Shown: piece by piece, positions 30,420 through 37,762 of the stretch
Numbering within the stretch: position 1 is the first letter of the stretch
Layout: every line of letters starts with the position of its first letter
Translations under genes and position numbers: made by a program
Source: DATBIO01 sp036556965
Lineage (GTDB): Bacteria > Acidobacteriota > Vicinamibacteria > Fen-336
Reading direction: 5' to 3'
NCBI GenBank assembly: GCA_036556965.1
Contig: DATBIO010000191.1
Location: 1-38,552, forward strand
Length of the DNA stretch: 38,552 bases
Notes under the pieces: generated by a model
The model's database searches: none
What the model saw: only the letters and a program-made list of their open reading frames with translations
Told to the model about the DNA's origin: nothing

Positions 30420-30518
30420 CTACGGCCTGGTGACGGGGCCGGCCGGAAGCTCCGGCCCCGACCACGCCCAGCCGTCGATGGGCAGGGCGCCCGAGTTGTT
30501 GTTCAGCATGACCGTCAT
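30420..30518 (-). CDS. Possible 32-residue leader peptide or small protein
   Basis: An ATG at 30518 with GAGAGG 5 nt upstream opens a 32-codon frame (MTVMLNNNSGALPIDG, WAWSGPELPAGPVTRP). A promoter with consensus -35 lies 54 nt upstream, and the coiled-coil gene begins 55 nt after the stop. An even shorter frame (GTG at 30538, eight residues ending in MRERRR) overlaps its ATG as ATGA. The last third of the frame forms the hairpin at 30434-30460. No homologue is known to me, so this may be a leader peptide, a small protein or chance. Confidence 0.35.
   Translation of the reverse strand: MTVMLNNNSGALPIDGWAWSGPELPAGPVTRP
30434..30460 (-). terminator. Hairpin within the leader of the coiled-coil gene
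   Basis: Perfect 9-bp arms (30434-30442 and 30452-30460) with a 9-nt loop. The alternative inner stem CCGGA/TCCGG is mutually exclusive with part of it. There is no T-run. Its place between the small frame and the coiled-coil gene would suit attenuation, but a simple structured leader is equally possible. Confidence 0.3.
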
Positions 30519-30571
30519 CTGCGCCTCTCGCGCATGGCCACGCCCTTCTCCTTCAAGCGGGGGGGAGCGGG

Positions 30572-30602
30572 ATTCTAGACCTCCTGACCACCGACGTGTC
30601 AA
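30572..30602 (-). promoter_or_regulatory. Promoter for the small frame, coiled-coil and VWA genes
   Basis: Minus strand: perfect -35 TTGACA (30597-30602) and a good -10 TAGAAT (30572-30577), but with a 19-bp spacer, longer than ideal. Predicted start near 30565. Confidence 0.5.
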
Positions 30603-30612
30603 CACCCGCACC

Positions 30613-30630
30613 CCGGCGCGCGCGCGCCGG
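30613..30630 (-). terminator. 18-bp perfect palindrome after the ferritin-like gene
   Basis: CCGGCGCGCGCGCGCCGG is self-complementary and lies 27 nt after the ferritin-like gene stop and just upstream of the next promoter. It may end the korAB transcript. No T-run follows, and alternating CG is common in such DNA, so this is a weak call. Confidence 0.3.
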
Positions 30631-30656
30631 CCGACGAGCGAGAACCGACACGGCGC

Positions 30657-31181
30657 CTATTGGGCGCTCGGCTCGTCCACGAAGGCCTCGCCGGTCGTGT
30701 CGGCCTCCGGGGGGAGCCGGAGCATCTCGCGGCGCACGAGGTCCTGGTGGTGGACCTCCTCGTCCCGCAGCTCGGCGAAGAGCGCGTTCACCTGTGCGTC
30801 CTTCAAGTGGGCCAGCGCCTCCACGAAGAACGCGTGGGCCTTCTCCTCCGCGCGGAGGGCGATGCCCAGGGCGTGGCGCGCGGACATGAATGCGCGCACC
30901 TCGTCGTAGTCGGGGGCCTCGACGTCGAAGATCATGGTGCGGCGCACGTCGCGGGGGGCGTCGCCGAACAGGGCGTGGCGGCGCTCGGCCAGGGCCGCCC
31001 CGTGCTTCGCCTCGTTCTCGGCCATGAACCGGAAGAAGCGCGCCGCCTCGGGCGTGCGATGCTTCTCCATCTGGTCGGCCAGCTCCAGGTAGCGCTCGTG
31101 GGCCTCCTCCTCGACGAGGGCCGCGAGGTCGAGGGCGTCCTTGAGGGACAGCCGCGAGAGGTCGACGTCCCGGATCGGCAT
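30657..31181 (-). CDS. Ferritin-like/rubrerythrin-type diiron protein
   Basis: A 174-residue four-helix bundle without a rubredoxin domain. Each helix carries an ExxH: E25-H28 (EEEAHERY), E57-H60 (ENEAKH), E113-H116 (EEKAHAFF) and E141-H144 (DEEVHH). Classical rubrerythrins need only two ExxH plus two lone Glu, so all diiron ligands are available with extra histidines. The family reduces peroxide or stores iron. I chose ATG at 31181, which overlaps the KorB stop as TGATG, over GTG at 31184. The coupling to the oxygen-sensitive ferredoxin oxidoreductase suggests it protects that enzyme. This is inference. Confidence 0.85.
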   Translation of the reverse strand: MPIRDVDLSRLSLKDALDLAALVEEEAHERYLELADQMEKHRTPEAARFFRFMAENEAKHGAALAERRHALFGDAPRDVRRTMIFDVEAPDYDEVRAFMSARHALGIALRAEEKAHAFFVEALAHLKDAQVNALFAELRDEEVHHQDLVRREMLRLPPEADTTGEAFVDEPSAQ

Positions 31182-32080
31182 CACTGGCCTCCGGACTTGC
31201 GGAAGAGGTCGAGGATCCTCTCACGGGGCAGCGCCTGCGGCCCCAGCTCCAACTGCCGCTGCGCGACCAGGGCCTCGTAGGTCGGCCCCGGCTGCGGGTT
31301 CCGGTAGAAGACGCCCGTGTGCAGCTCGCGGCCGTACTCGGCGGCGAAGGCCATCGCCTTCAGGCGGTCGACGGGGTCGTGGCCGAGAGCGACCAGCGGC
31401 TTCATCTGCGCCTTGTGCTCCCTGAGCTGCTGCTCCGCCTCCCCGAAGGTCACGCAGGGCGACTGCACGTTGACGAACGCGAAGCCGGGGAAGCGGATGG
31501 CCTCCTCGATCAGCGCGGTCAGTCCCGGCATGTCGGCCGGAGTGCCCTGGGCCACGAAGCCGGCGCCGTAGGCCAGCACGTAGAGAAGAGGGTTGACCGG
31601 GTCCTCCAGGGACCCGTGGGCCGAGGTGACGGTCTGCCGGCCGCGCGGGGACGTCGGGGAGAGCTGGCCCTTGGTGAGGCCGTAGACCTGGTTGTCCATC
31701 ACCACGTAGGTGAGGTCCAGGTTGCGCCGGACGGCGTGGGGCAGGTGTCCCCCGCCGATGGAGAAACCGTCGCCGTCGCCCCCCGCCACCAGCACCAGCA
31801 GGTCGGGGTTCGCGATCTTGATCCCCTGCGCGATGGGCAGCGCGCGTCCGTGTACGCTGTTGAAGCCGTAGGCGGTGGTGTAGCCGGGAATGCGGCTGGA
31901 GCAGCCGATGCCCGACACGAACGCGATCTCGTGGGGCGGCCTGCCCACGCTCGCCAGCGCGCGATACAGGGCCTGCAGCACGCCGAAGTCGCCGCAGCCG
32001 GGGCACCAGATCGGCTTCAGGTCGCTCTTGAACTCCCTGGGCTCCATGGCTCGTCCTGCCGGATGGATGGTCGTGGTCAT
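31181..32080 (-). CDS. korB: 2-oxoacid:ferredoxin oxidoreductase, beta (TPP) subunit
   Basis: 299 residues. This subunit binds thiamine diphosphate: WCPGCGDFGV near residue 25, FVSGIGCSSRIPGY, and the TPP motif GDGDGFSIGGGHL running to the Asn of VVMDNQVYGLTKGQ. With KorA it converts 2-oxoglutarate, or a related 2-oxoacid, and CoA to the acyl-CoA, passing electrons to ferredoxin. I chose ATG at 32080, since AGGAG lies 7 nt upstream and the frame upstream is Pro/Ser-rich. It starts 4 nt after the KorA stop and overlaps the ferritin-like gene by one base. No ferredoxin-type delta subunit gene is present. The KGOR call is favoured over pyruvate because of the KorAB two-subunit form. Confidence 0.93.
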   Translation of the reverse strand: MTTTIHPAGRAMEPREFKSDLKPIWCPGCGDFGVLQALYRALASVGRPPHEIAFVSGIGCSSRIPGYTTAYGFNSVHGRALPIAQGIKIANPDLLVLVAGGDGDGFSIGGGHLPHAVRRNLDLTYVVMDNQVYGLTKGQLSPTSPRGRQTVTSAHGSLEDPVNPLLYVLAYGAGFVAQGTPADMPGLTALIEEAIRFPGFAFVNVQSPCVTFGEAEQQLREHKAQMKPLVALGHDPVDRLKAMAFAAEYGRELHTGVFYRNPQPGPTYEALVAQRQLELGPQALPRERILDLFRKSGGQ

Positions 32081-32084
32081 CGCG

Positions 32085-33875
32085 TCACTCCTGGGGCTGG
32101 CGGGCGGACCCACCGTCGCGCTGGAGGGCCTCGGCCGCAGCGTGCAGCCGCTCGGCGACCTCGATGGGCAGGAACGGGTTGGCGCCGCTGCGGGCGAGCG
32201 AGCGCACGCCCCGCGGCAGGTCCAGGAACATGCGCAGCATCCGGTACAACTGCCCCTGGTGCGACTGCTCGACGACGAGCCCCGCGCGCACGGAGGCGAA
32301 GAAGTCCCCGTAGACCTCTTCCGCCACCGGGTAGAGGAGATGGGGCACCAGCAGCTTGGCCTTCAGGCCCCGGGCGCGGGCGTGGGCGAGGGCCTCGCGA
32401 CACACCCCGGCGCAGGAGCCCCAGCTGACGAGTCCCACCGGCGCCGCCTCGTCCCCGAAGACGCGGAACAGGTCGGCCCTCCGCTTCAGGGGCTCGAGCT
32501 TGTGGAAGCGCTTCTCGTTCATCCGGGAATGGAGGGCGCCGCTGGCGGTGGGCGCGCCGCGCTCGTTGTGCTCGATGCCGGAGGCGAGGTAGGCGCCCCC
32601 GCGCACGCCCGGCTGGCTGATGGGGCTGACGCCGGAGGCGGTGAGGGTGAAGCGGGCGTAGTCCTGCAGCTCCCCTTCTCCCGGGCGGCGGCGCTCCTCG
32701 ATCTCGATGGCGCCGACGTCGATGTCGTCGAGCGTCTCCTTGCGCTGCGCGATCTCCTGGTCGGAGAGCACGATCACCGGCGTCTGGAAGCGCTCGGCGA
32801 CGTTGAAGGCCTGCACCGTCGTCCAGAAGGTGTCCGTGACGCTGGTGGGCGCGAGCACCGGGCGCGCGGCGTCCCCGTGCGCCGAGAACGCGGCCTGGTA
32901 CAGGTCGGCCTGCTCGGCCTTCGTGGGCATGCCGGTGGACGGCCCGCCCCGCTGCACGTTGACGATCACGAGGGGCAGCTCGGCGATGGTGGCCAGGCCC
33001 ATGATCTCGCTCTTCAGGGACATGCCGGGGCCCGAGGTCGCGGTCATGGCCTTGACCCCGGCGAACGACGCGCCCACGGCCGCGCCGATGCCCGCGATCT
33101 CGTCCTCTGCCTGCAGCACGGCGCCCCCGTACTTCCAGATCTCGCGGCTCAGGAACTGCATGATCTCGGTGGAGGGCGTGATCGGGTAGCCACCGAAGAA
33201 GCGACAGCCGGCGGCGATGGCGGCGGCGCCGCAGACCTCGTTGCCGTCCGTCAGCATCCGGGCGGGGGCGCTCGCGGCGGGCCTGGCGAGGGGCATCGGC
33301 TCCCGGAGCGGATGCGCGGCCGCCCAGGCCTCCCCGGCGGCGAACGCGCGCTCGGCGGACCGCAGCACCTCCTCGCCCTTCTTGGCGAGCCTGCGGCGGA
33401 GGCCGTTCAGCAACCCCTCCCGGGACACCTCGAAGAAGCCCGCCACCAGGCCGAGGACCACGCTGTTCTTCGCCCGCTCGCTCCCGGCGTGCTCGCGCGC
33501 GAGGTCGGCGATCGGTATGGGCAGTACCTCCTTCGGCGTGACCCCCACCAGCGGCACCTCGTGGGGCTGGATTCCCGTGCGCGCGTCGTACAGCACCACC
33601 GTCGAGCCGCTGACCGGCAGCTCCGCCCCGAACCTCGTGAAGTCGTCCCAGTTGAGCGCGACCGCCACGTCCAGGGCGCCCCCCGGGTTCAGGACTTCGG
33701 CGGTGGCGATGCGCACGCGGCAGGAGGACTCCCCTCCGCGGATCTGGGAGCCGAAGCTCTTGGTCATGATCGCGTGATAGCCGTCCGCCGCCGCCGCCGC
33801 GATCAGGGACTCGCCTGCGGAGACGATGCCGTCCCCGCCCGAGCCGGCCATTCCGAACACGAGGTCGTCTCTCAT
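32085..33875 (-). CDS. korA: 2-oxoacid:ferredoxin oxidoreductase, alpha subunit (gamma-alpha fusion)
   Basis: 596 residues. Residues 1 to about 190 are the gamma domain (GMAGSGGDGIVSAGESL, IRGGESSCRVRIA). The alpha domain from about 205 has GNEVCGAAAIAAGCRFFGGYPITPSTEIMQFL in its N-terminal part, TATSGPGMSLKSEIMGLA, and RGGPSTGMPTKAEQADL. The fused order is that of KorA/VorA proteins in two-subunit enzymes such as those of Mycobacterium, Thauera and Hydrogenobacter. The ATG at 33875 has GGGGAG 9 nt upstream. A consensus-like -35 TTGACT lies at 33953-33958 but its -10 is unclear. The gene leads korA-korB-ferritin-like. Confidence 0.93.
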   Translation of the reverse strand: MRDDLVFGMAGSGGDGIVSAGESLIAAAAADGYHAIMTKSFGSQIRGGESSCRVRIATAEVLNPGGALDVAVALNWDDFTRFGAELPVSGSTVVLYDARTGIQPHEVPLVGVTPKEVLPIPIADLAREHAGSERAKNSVVLGLVAGFFEVSREGLLNGLRRRLAKKGEEVLRSAERAFAAGEAWAAAHPLREPMPLARPAASAPARMLTDGNEVCGAAAIAAGCRFFGGYPITPSTEIMQFLSREIWKYGGAVLQAEDEIAGIGAAVGASFAGVKAMTATSGPGMSLKSEIMGLATIAELPLVIVNVQRGGPSTGMPTKAEQADLYQAAFSAHGDAARPVLAPTSVTDTFWTTVQAFNVAERFQTPVIVLSDQEIAQRKETLDDIDVGAIEIEERRRPGEGELQDYARFTLTASGVSPISQPGVRGGAYLASGIEHNERGAPTASGALHSRMNEKRFHKLEPLKRRADLFRVFGDEAAPVGLVSWGSCAGVCREALAHARARGLKAKLLVPHLLYPVAEEVYGDFFASVRAGLVVEQSHQGQLYRMLRMFLDLPRGVRSLARSGANPFLPIEVAERLHAAAEALQRDGGSARQPQE

Positions 33876-34014
33876 GTGGGCACACTCCCCGTGCCCATCC
33901 CGCCCACCGAGCGGGGAGGGCGCTGCTAACAAGAACGCCCGTGGCTGGCGCAAGTCAAGCGCCGCGCCGCCCCTCAGCATGGTCCAGGCGCGGCCGGGAC
34001 CGCGCGCTCTCGCC

Positions 34015-34020
34015 TATACT
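34015..34020 (+). promoter_or_regulatory. -10 element for the antiporter gene
   Basis: TATACT followed by GGC lies 66 nt before the GTG start at 34087. No -35 is evident. The flanking bases match those of the htrA -10 (TATACTGGC). Confidence 0.3.
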
Positions 34021-34086
34021 GGCCCGCAACCCGGAGAGCCGAACAACCTGAGCGGACGCGGCGGGCCTGAGGGACCAGGACATCGC

Positions 34087-35475
34087 GTGGAGCGCCGGCA
34101 GGCCCGTACCGTCGTCTTCTACGTCGCGCTGCTGGGCGCCGCCGTGGCCGCGTACCTCGCGGTGCGCGCGCGGGGCGCCGGCCTGGAGGAGGGCCTGCGC
34201 CTCCCCGTGGAGGCGGCCCCTCCCGCTCCCGCCCCCGACCTCGCCCGGGTCATGCTCGCGCTGGCGGTGGTCATGCTGGCCGCGCAGGTGCTGGGCCGGC
34301 TCGGCCGGCGCTGGCTGGGCCAGCCCCCGGTGATCGGCGAGGTCGTGGCCGGCATCGTGCTCGGACCGTCGCTGCTGGGCGTCCTCGCGCCAGGTGCCCA
34401 CGGTGCCCTCTTCCCCCCGTCGGTGGTGCCCTCCCTCGGCCTGATCTCGAAGATCGGCGTGGTGCTCTTCATGTTCGTGGTTGGTCTCGAGCTCGACGTC
34501 CGGCTCCTGCGCCGCAACACGCAGACCGTCGTCGCCATCTCCCACGCCAGCATCGTGGTGCCCTTCCTCCTCGGCTCGGTGCTGGCCCTGTGGTTCCACC
34601 CTCTCTACGCGCCGCGCGGGGTGGGCTTCACCCCCTTCTCCCTCTTCCTGGGCATCTCGCTCTCGGTGACGGCTTTCCCGGTGCTGGCGCGGATCCTGCG
34701 GGACAGGGAGATGCACCGGACGCCGCTGGGCATGCTGGCTCTGGCCTGCGCGGCGGTCGGCGACGCCACGGCCTGGGCCCTGCTCGCCCTGGTGGTGGGC
34801 ATGGCCACCGCCGACGTTGGTGGAGCGCTCTGGACCCTGCCCCTGGCCGCGCTGTACCTGGCCGTCATGTTCTTCGCCGTCCGCCCCGTCATGCGGCGGC
34901 TGGCCGCGCGCGTAGAGCGGGGCCGCGAGCCCCTTGATCCCGGCACGCTGGCCCTCGTGCTCGTCGGGCTGCTGCTCTCCGCCTCGGCCACGGACCGGAT
35001 CGGGATCCACCCGCTGTTCGGAGCTTTCCTCTTCGGCGCCCTGACGCCGCACGACGGGCGGCTGGCCGACGGGCTGCGCGTGCGGATCGAGGACATGGTC
35101 GTGGTGCTGCTCCTCCCCGCCTTCTTCGCCTTCACCGGACTGCGCACCGAGATCGGACTCCTCCAGGACGCGCGGGACTGGTTGCTCTGCGGCGTGGTGA
35201 TCGCGGCGGCCACGGCCGGGAAGTGGGGAGGCTCCTTCCTGGCCGCGCGCCTCCGGGGCATGGGCGCGCGGGACGCCGCGGCCCTGGGCGTGCTCATGAA
35301 CACGCGCGGCCTCATGGAGCTGATCGTGCTGAACATCGGCCTGGACCTGGGCGTGCTCTCCCCCACGCTCTTCACCATGCTGGTGCTGATGGCGCTGGCC
35401 ACTACCTTCCTGACCAGCCCCGTCTTCGGGGCCCTGACGAGGTCCGCGCCGTGGTCGCGCCCCGCGGAGGGCTAG
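34087..35475 (+). CDS. Cation:proton antiporter, CPA2 (KefB/GerN-like)
   Basis: A 462-residue membrane transporter with about 12-13 hydrophobic segments. The first segment is followed by a Pro-rich loop. The core opens LAVVMLAAQVLGRLGRRWLG, then PPVIGEVVAGIVLGPSLLG, the CPA2 signature. FMFVVGLELDVRLLRR, SVTAFPVLARIL and HPLFGAFLFGALTPH follow, and the end NTRGLMELIVLNIGLDLGV is typical. It exchanges Na+ or K+ for protons, but no Trk/KTN nucleotide-binding tail is attached. The start is GTG at 34087 with AGGA 8 nt upstream. Its stop shares a CTAG with the stop of the convergent sulfatase-like gene. Confidence 0.9.
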   Translation: MERRQARTVVFYVALLGAAVAAYLAVRARGAGLEEGLRLPVEAAPPAPAPDLARVMLALAVVMLAAQVLGRLGRRWLGQPPVIGEVVAGIVLGPSLLGVLAPGAHGALFPPSVVPSLGLISKIGVVLFMFVVGLELDVRLLRRNTQTVVAISHASIVVPFLLGSVLALWFHPLYAPRGVGFTPFSLFLGISLSVTAFPVLARILRDREMHRTPLGMLALACAAVGDATAWALLALVVGMATADVGGALWTLPLAALYLAVMFFAVRPVMRRLAARVERGREPLDPGTLALVLVGLLLSASATDRIGIHPLFGAFLFGALTPHDGRLADGLRVRIEDMVVVLLLPAFFAFTGLRTEIGLLQDARDWLLCGVVIAAATAGKWGGSFLAARLRGMGARDAAALGVLMNTRGLMELIVLNIGLDLGVLSPTLFTMLVLMALATTFLTSPVFGALTRSAPWSRPAEG

Positions 35476-37754
35476 TCGCAGTCGGCCACGACGTAGCCCA
35501 GCCCGCGCATGTTCTCGCACTGCTCGCGCGTCAGGCGGCCGGCCCCCGTCCGCTCGGCGGGCCGGGCCAGCAGCCCGGCCACCCAGTGCTGCAGCTCCTG
35601 GCGGTAGTAGGCGGCGCGCAGGGGCTGCGCGCCGCTGAGGTCGCGCGTCTCGCCCGGGTCCGCCTGGAGGTCGTAGAGCTGCCCGCGCCCGGTGCGCGTG
35701 TCGAAGATCAGCTTGTGCCGCTCGTCGCGCAGGGCGTACACGGGCCGGTCCCACACCGTCCGCGAGAGCACGGCCGGCTTCCCCGGCGCACCCAGGGCCG
35801 TCTCCAGGAGGCTGCGTCCCTGGAAGGCCTTCCCCGCGGGGCCGTCCATGCCCCCCAGCACGTCGAGCACGGTGGGGGCGAGGTCGAGATGGTCCACCAG
35901 GGCGGGGATGCGCACGCCGCGGGGGCCCGTCCCCGCGGGCAGGCGCACGATGAGGGGCACGCGCGTGCTCTGCTCGAGGACCTGCGCGCTGTGGCTGATG
36001 TAGCCCCGCTCGTAGAGCTGCTCGCCGTGGTCGGCGGTGACGATGAAGACCGTCTTGTCCCAGAGACCGTGCGCCTCCAGGGCCCGCCGGAGGGCGCCCA
36101 CCTGCCGGTCGGCGTAGGCCAGGTTCCCGTCGTAGAGGCGCACGAGGTGCGCGGTCTCCTCGGCGGTCGGGCGGGCGGTTCCCGCGTTCACGGCCTGGTA
36201 CCACTCGCGGCCGCGCCGCTGCTCCAGGGTCAGGGGCGCGTCGGGCCCGAACAGGGTGGCGAAGGGCGCGGGCGGGTCGTAGGGAAAATGCGGCTCGCGG
36301 AAATGCAGGTACGCGAAGAAGGGCGCGCGCGTGTGCTTGGCCAGCCAGCTGGGGAGGATGCGCGCGAAGGCTTCGCCGCGGCTCCCCAGCTCGGGGTACC
36401 AGGTGAAGACCTCCTTGAACTCGACGAAGCCCCGGTCGAAGCCGAAGGCCGTGCCCGCCATCGGGTTGGCCACGAAGCCGGCGGCGTGCACCCCGCGGGC
36501 GGAGAGGGCCTCGGACAGCGTCAAGCGGTCGGCGGGGAGGCGGTCGTGGTAGGAGACGTCGGCGTGGTGGCGGTCGGGGTACTGGGAGGTCCACACCGAG
36601 GCCATGGCCCCCAGCGTGTAGACGGCCGGCGTGTAGGCGCGCTCGAAGAGGATGCCTTCGCGCGCGATGCGGTCGATCTCGGGCGTCGTCTCGCGGGGGT
36701 AGCCGTAGCACCCGAGCTGCTGCGCGCGGGCGGCGTCCAGGACCACCAGCATCACGCTGGTCGTGTCGCCCAGCGCCTGCCGCACGGACGCCGCGCGCCC
36801 GGGGTCGCGCGAGGCAGGCGCGCTCAGCGGCGGAGAGCCCTCCGCGCCCATCACGCGCGGGGCCACCCAGCTGGCCCAGGCCAGGCGCGCATCCCCGGCG
36901 CCGCCCGCGTGAAGCCCCAGGCGCACCAGGCCCCCCGCGGGACCGGGCAGGGGCACGCGCACCTCCTCGGGCGCGCCGCGCGCCGCGCGCGGGTCCAGGG
37001 TGCGGCTCCAGAGCTCGGCCTCGCGACCGTCCTCGCCTTCCGCGGTCACGCGCAACGACACCGCGGAGCCCGAGGCCGCGGGGTGGAGCCGGGGCGTGAA
37101 GCGCAGCTCGGCGGCGCGCGGGAGGCGCAGCGCGTAGCGCACCACGCTGGGCGCCACCTGGTCGAGGCGGGGCACCCCGCCTTCCTCCGCCACCGCGAAG
37201 TGGGCGGGCGCCTGGCGGCGGAGCAGGTCGAGCAGCGTCGCGTCCTCGGCCGCCCCCACGGTGAGCGCGTGGAAGGCGGCGGCCAGCTGGCGGTGGTCGC
37301 CGTTGCCGGGCGAGGCCGTGGCCGCGAAGCGGAAGCGCAGGCGGTTGTCCCCGGCGCGCTGGGCCGCGGCCGGCAGCTCCAGGCGATGGCGTTGGCGTCC
37401 GCCGGCCAGGGCCATCGCGCCCACCGGCGTGCCGTTGAGCGTCACCACCACCGACTGCGCGGCCAGGGTCGGGTAGGGGGCCACCTCGAGCACGGCCGCG
37501 CGCGGCCGGGGAGCGGCCCACTGCAGCGACAGCTCGGACTCGCCGCGGGACCACGCGTATCCCGCGGCGGGCTCGGGATCGAGGCCGGCGGCCAGATGCG
37601 GCTCCGCAGCGGGGGTGCCGAACAGGACCACGTCGCGCGGCGACCACCGCTCGGCCACGGGCAGCCGGCGCGCGAGGTCGTAGGCGACCTCGGTCGCGCG
37701 GCCCGGGCAGCCGAGGGTGACGGCGCCGAGGAGGGCGAGGAACGGCCGGCGCAA
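35472..37754 (-). CDS. Sulfatase-like alkaline-phosphatase-superfamily protein lacking the formylglycine cysteine
   Basis: A 760-residue exported protein. The N-terminus (1-16) is signal-like with a possible but poor lipobox (TLGC). Residues about 40-315 form beta-rich domains with no family I recognise. The sulfatase-type domain starts near 333: SVMLVVLDAARAQQLGCYGY (metal ligand Asp340), then TTPEIDRIAREGILFERAYT and the second metal site FIVTADHGEQLYERGY. At the nucleophile position (CxPxR in sulfatases) it reads TLGAM, so Thr380 replaces the cysteine. A phosphoester or phosphoglycerol-transferase-like activity is thus more likely than sulfate removal. The start is TTG at 37754, 8 nt after the metG stop. 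Confidence 0.82.
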   Translation of the reverse strand: MRRPFLALLGAVTLGCPGRATEVAYDLARRLPVAERWSPRDVVLFGTPAAEPHLAAGLDPEPAAGYAWSRGESELSLQWAAPRPRAAVLEVAPYPTLAAQSVVVTLNGTPVGAMALAGGRQRHRLELPAAAQRAGDNRLRFRFAATASPGNGDHRQLAAAFHALTVGAAEDATLLDLLRRQAPAHFAVAEEGGVPRLDQVAPSVVRYALRLPRAAELRFTPRLHPAASGSAVSLRVTAEGEDGREAELWSRTLDPRAARGAPEEVRVPLPGPAGGLVRLGLHAGGAGDARLAWASWVAPRVMGAEGSPPLSAPASRDPGRAASVRQALGDTTSVMLVVLDAARAQQLGCYGYPRETTPEIDRIAREGILFERAYTPAVYTLGAMASVWTSQYPDRHHADVSYHDRLPADRLTLSEALSARGVHAAGFVANPMAGTAFGFDRGFVEFKEVFTWYPELGSRGEAFARILPSWLAKHTRAPFFAYLHFREPHFPYDPPAPFATLFGPDAPLTLEQRRGREWYQAVNAGTARPTAEETAHLVRLYDGNLAYADRQVGALRRALEAHGLWDKTVFIVTADHGEQLYERGYISHSAQVLEQSTRVPLIVRLPAGTGPRGVRIPALVDHLDLAPTVLDVLGGMDGPAGKAFQGRSLLETALGAPGKPAVLSRTVWDRPVYALRDERHKLIFDTRTGRGQLYDLQADPGETRDLSGAQPLRAAYYRQELQHWVAGLLARPAERTGAGRLTREQCENMRGLGYVVADCD

Positions 37755-37762
37755 CGGGGCCG

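Noticed and set aside
30657..31184. GTG at 31184 as start of the ferritin-like gene
   Set aside because: The adjacent ATG at 31181 overlaps the KorB stop as TGATG, a common coupling form, and gives the normal family N-terminus.
34110..34553. Antisense frames over the antiporter gene
   Set aside because: They are Ser/Arg-rich shadows of a clear 12-helix membrane protein.
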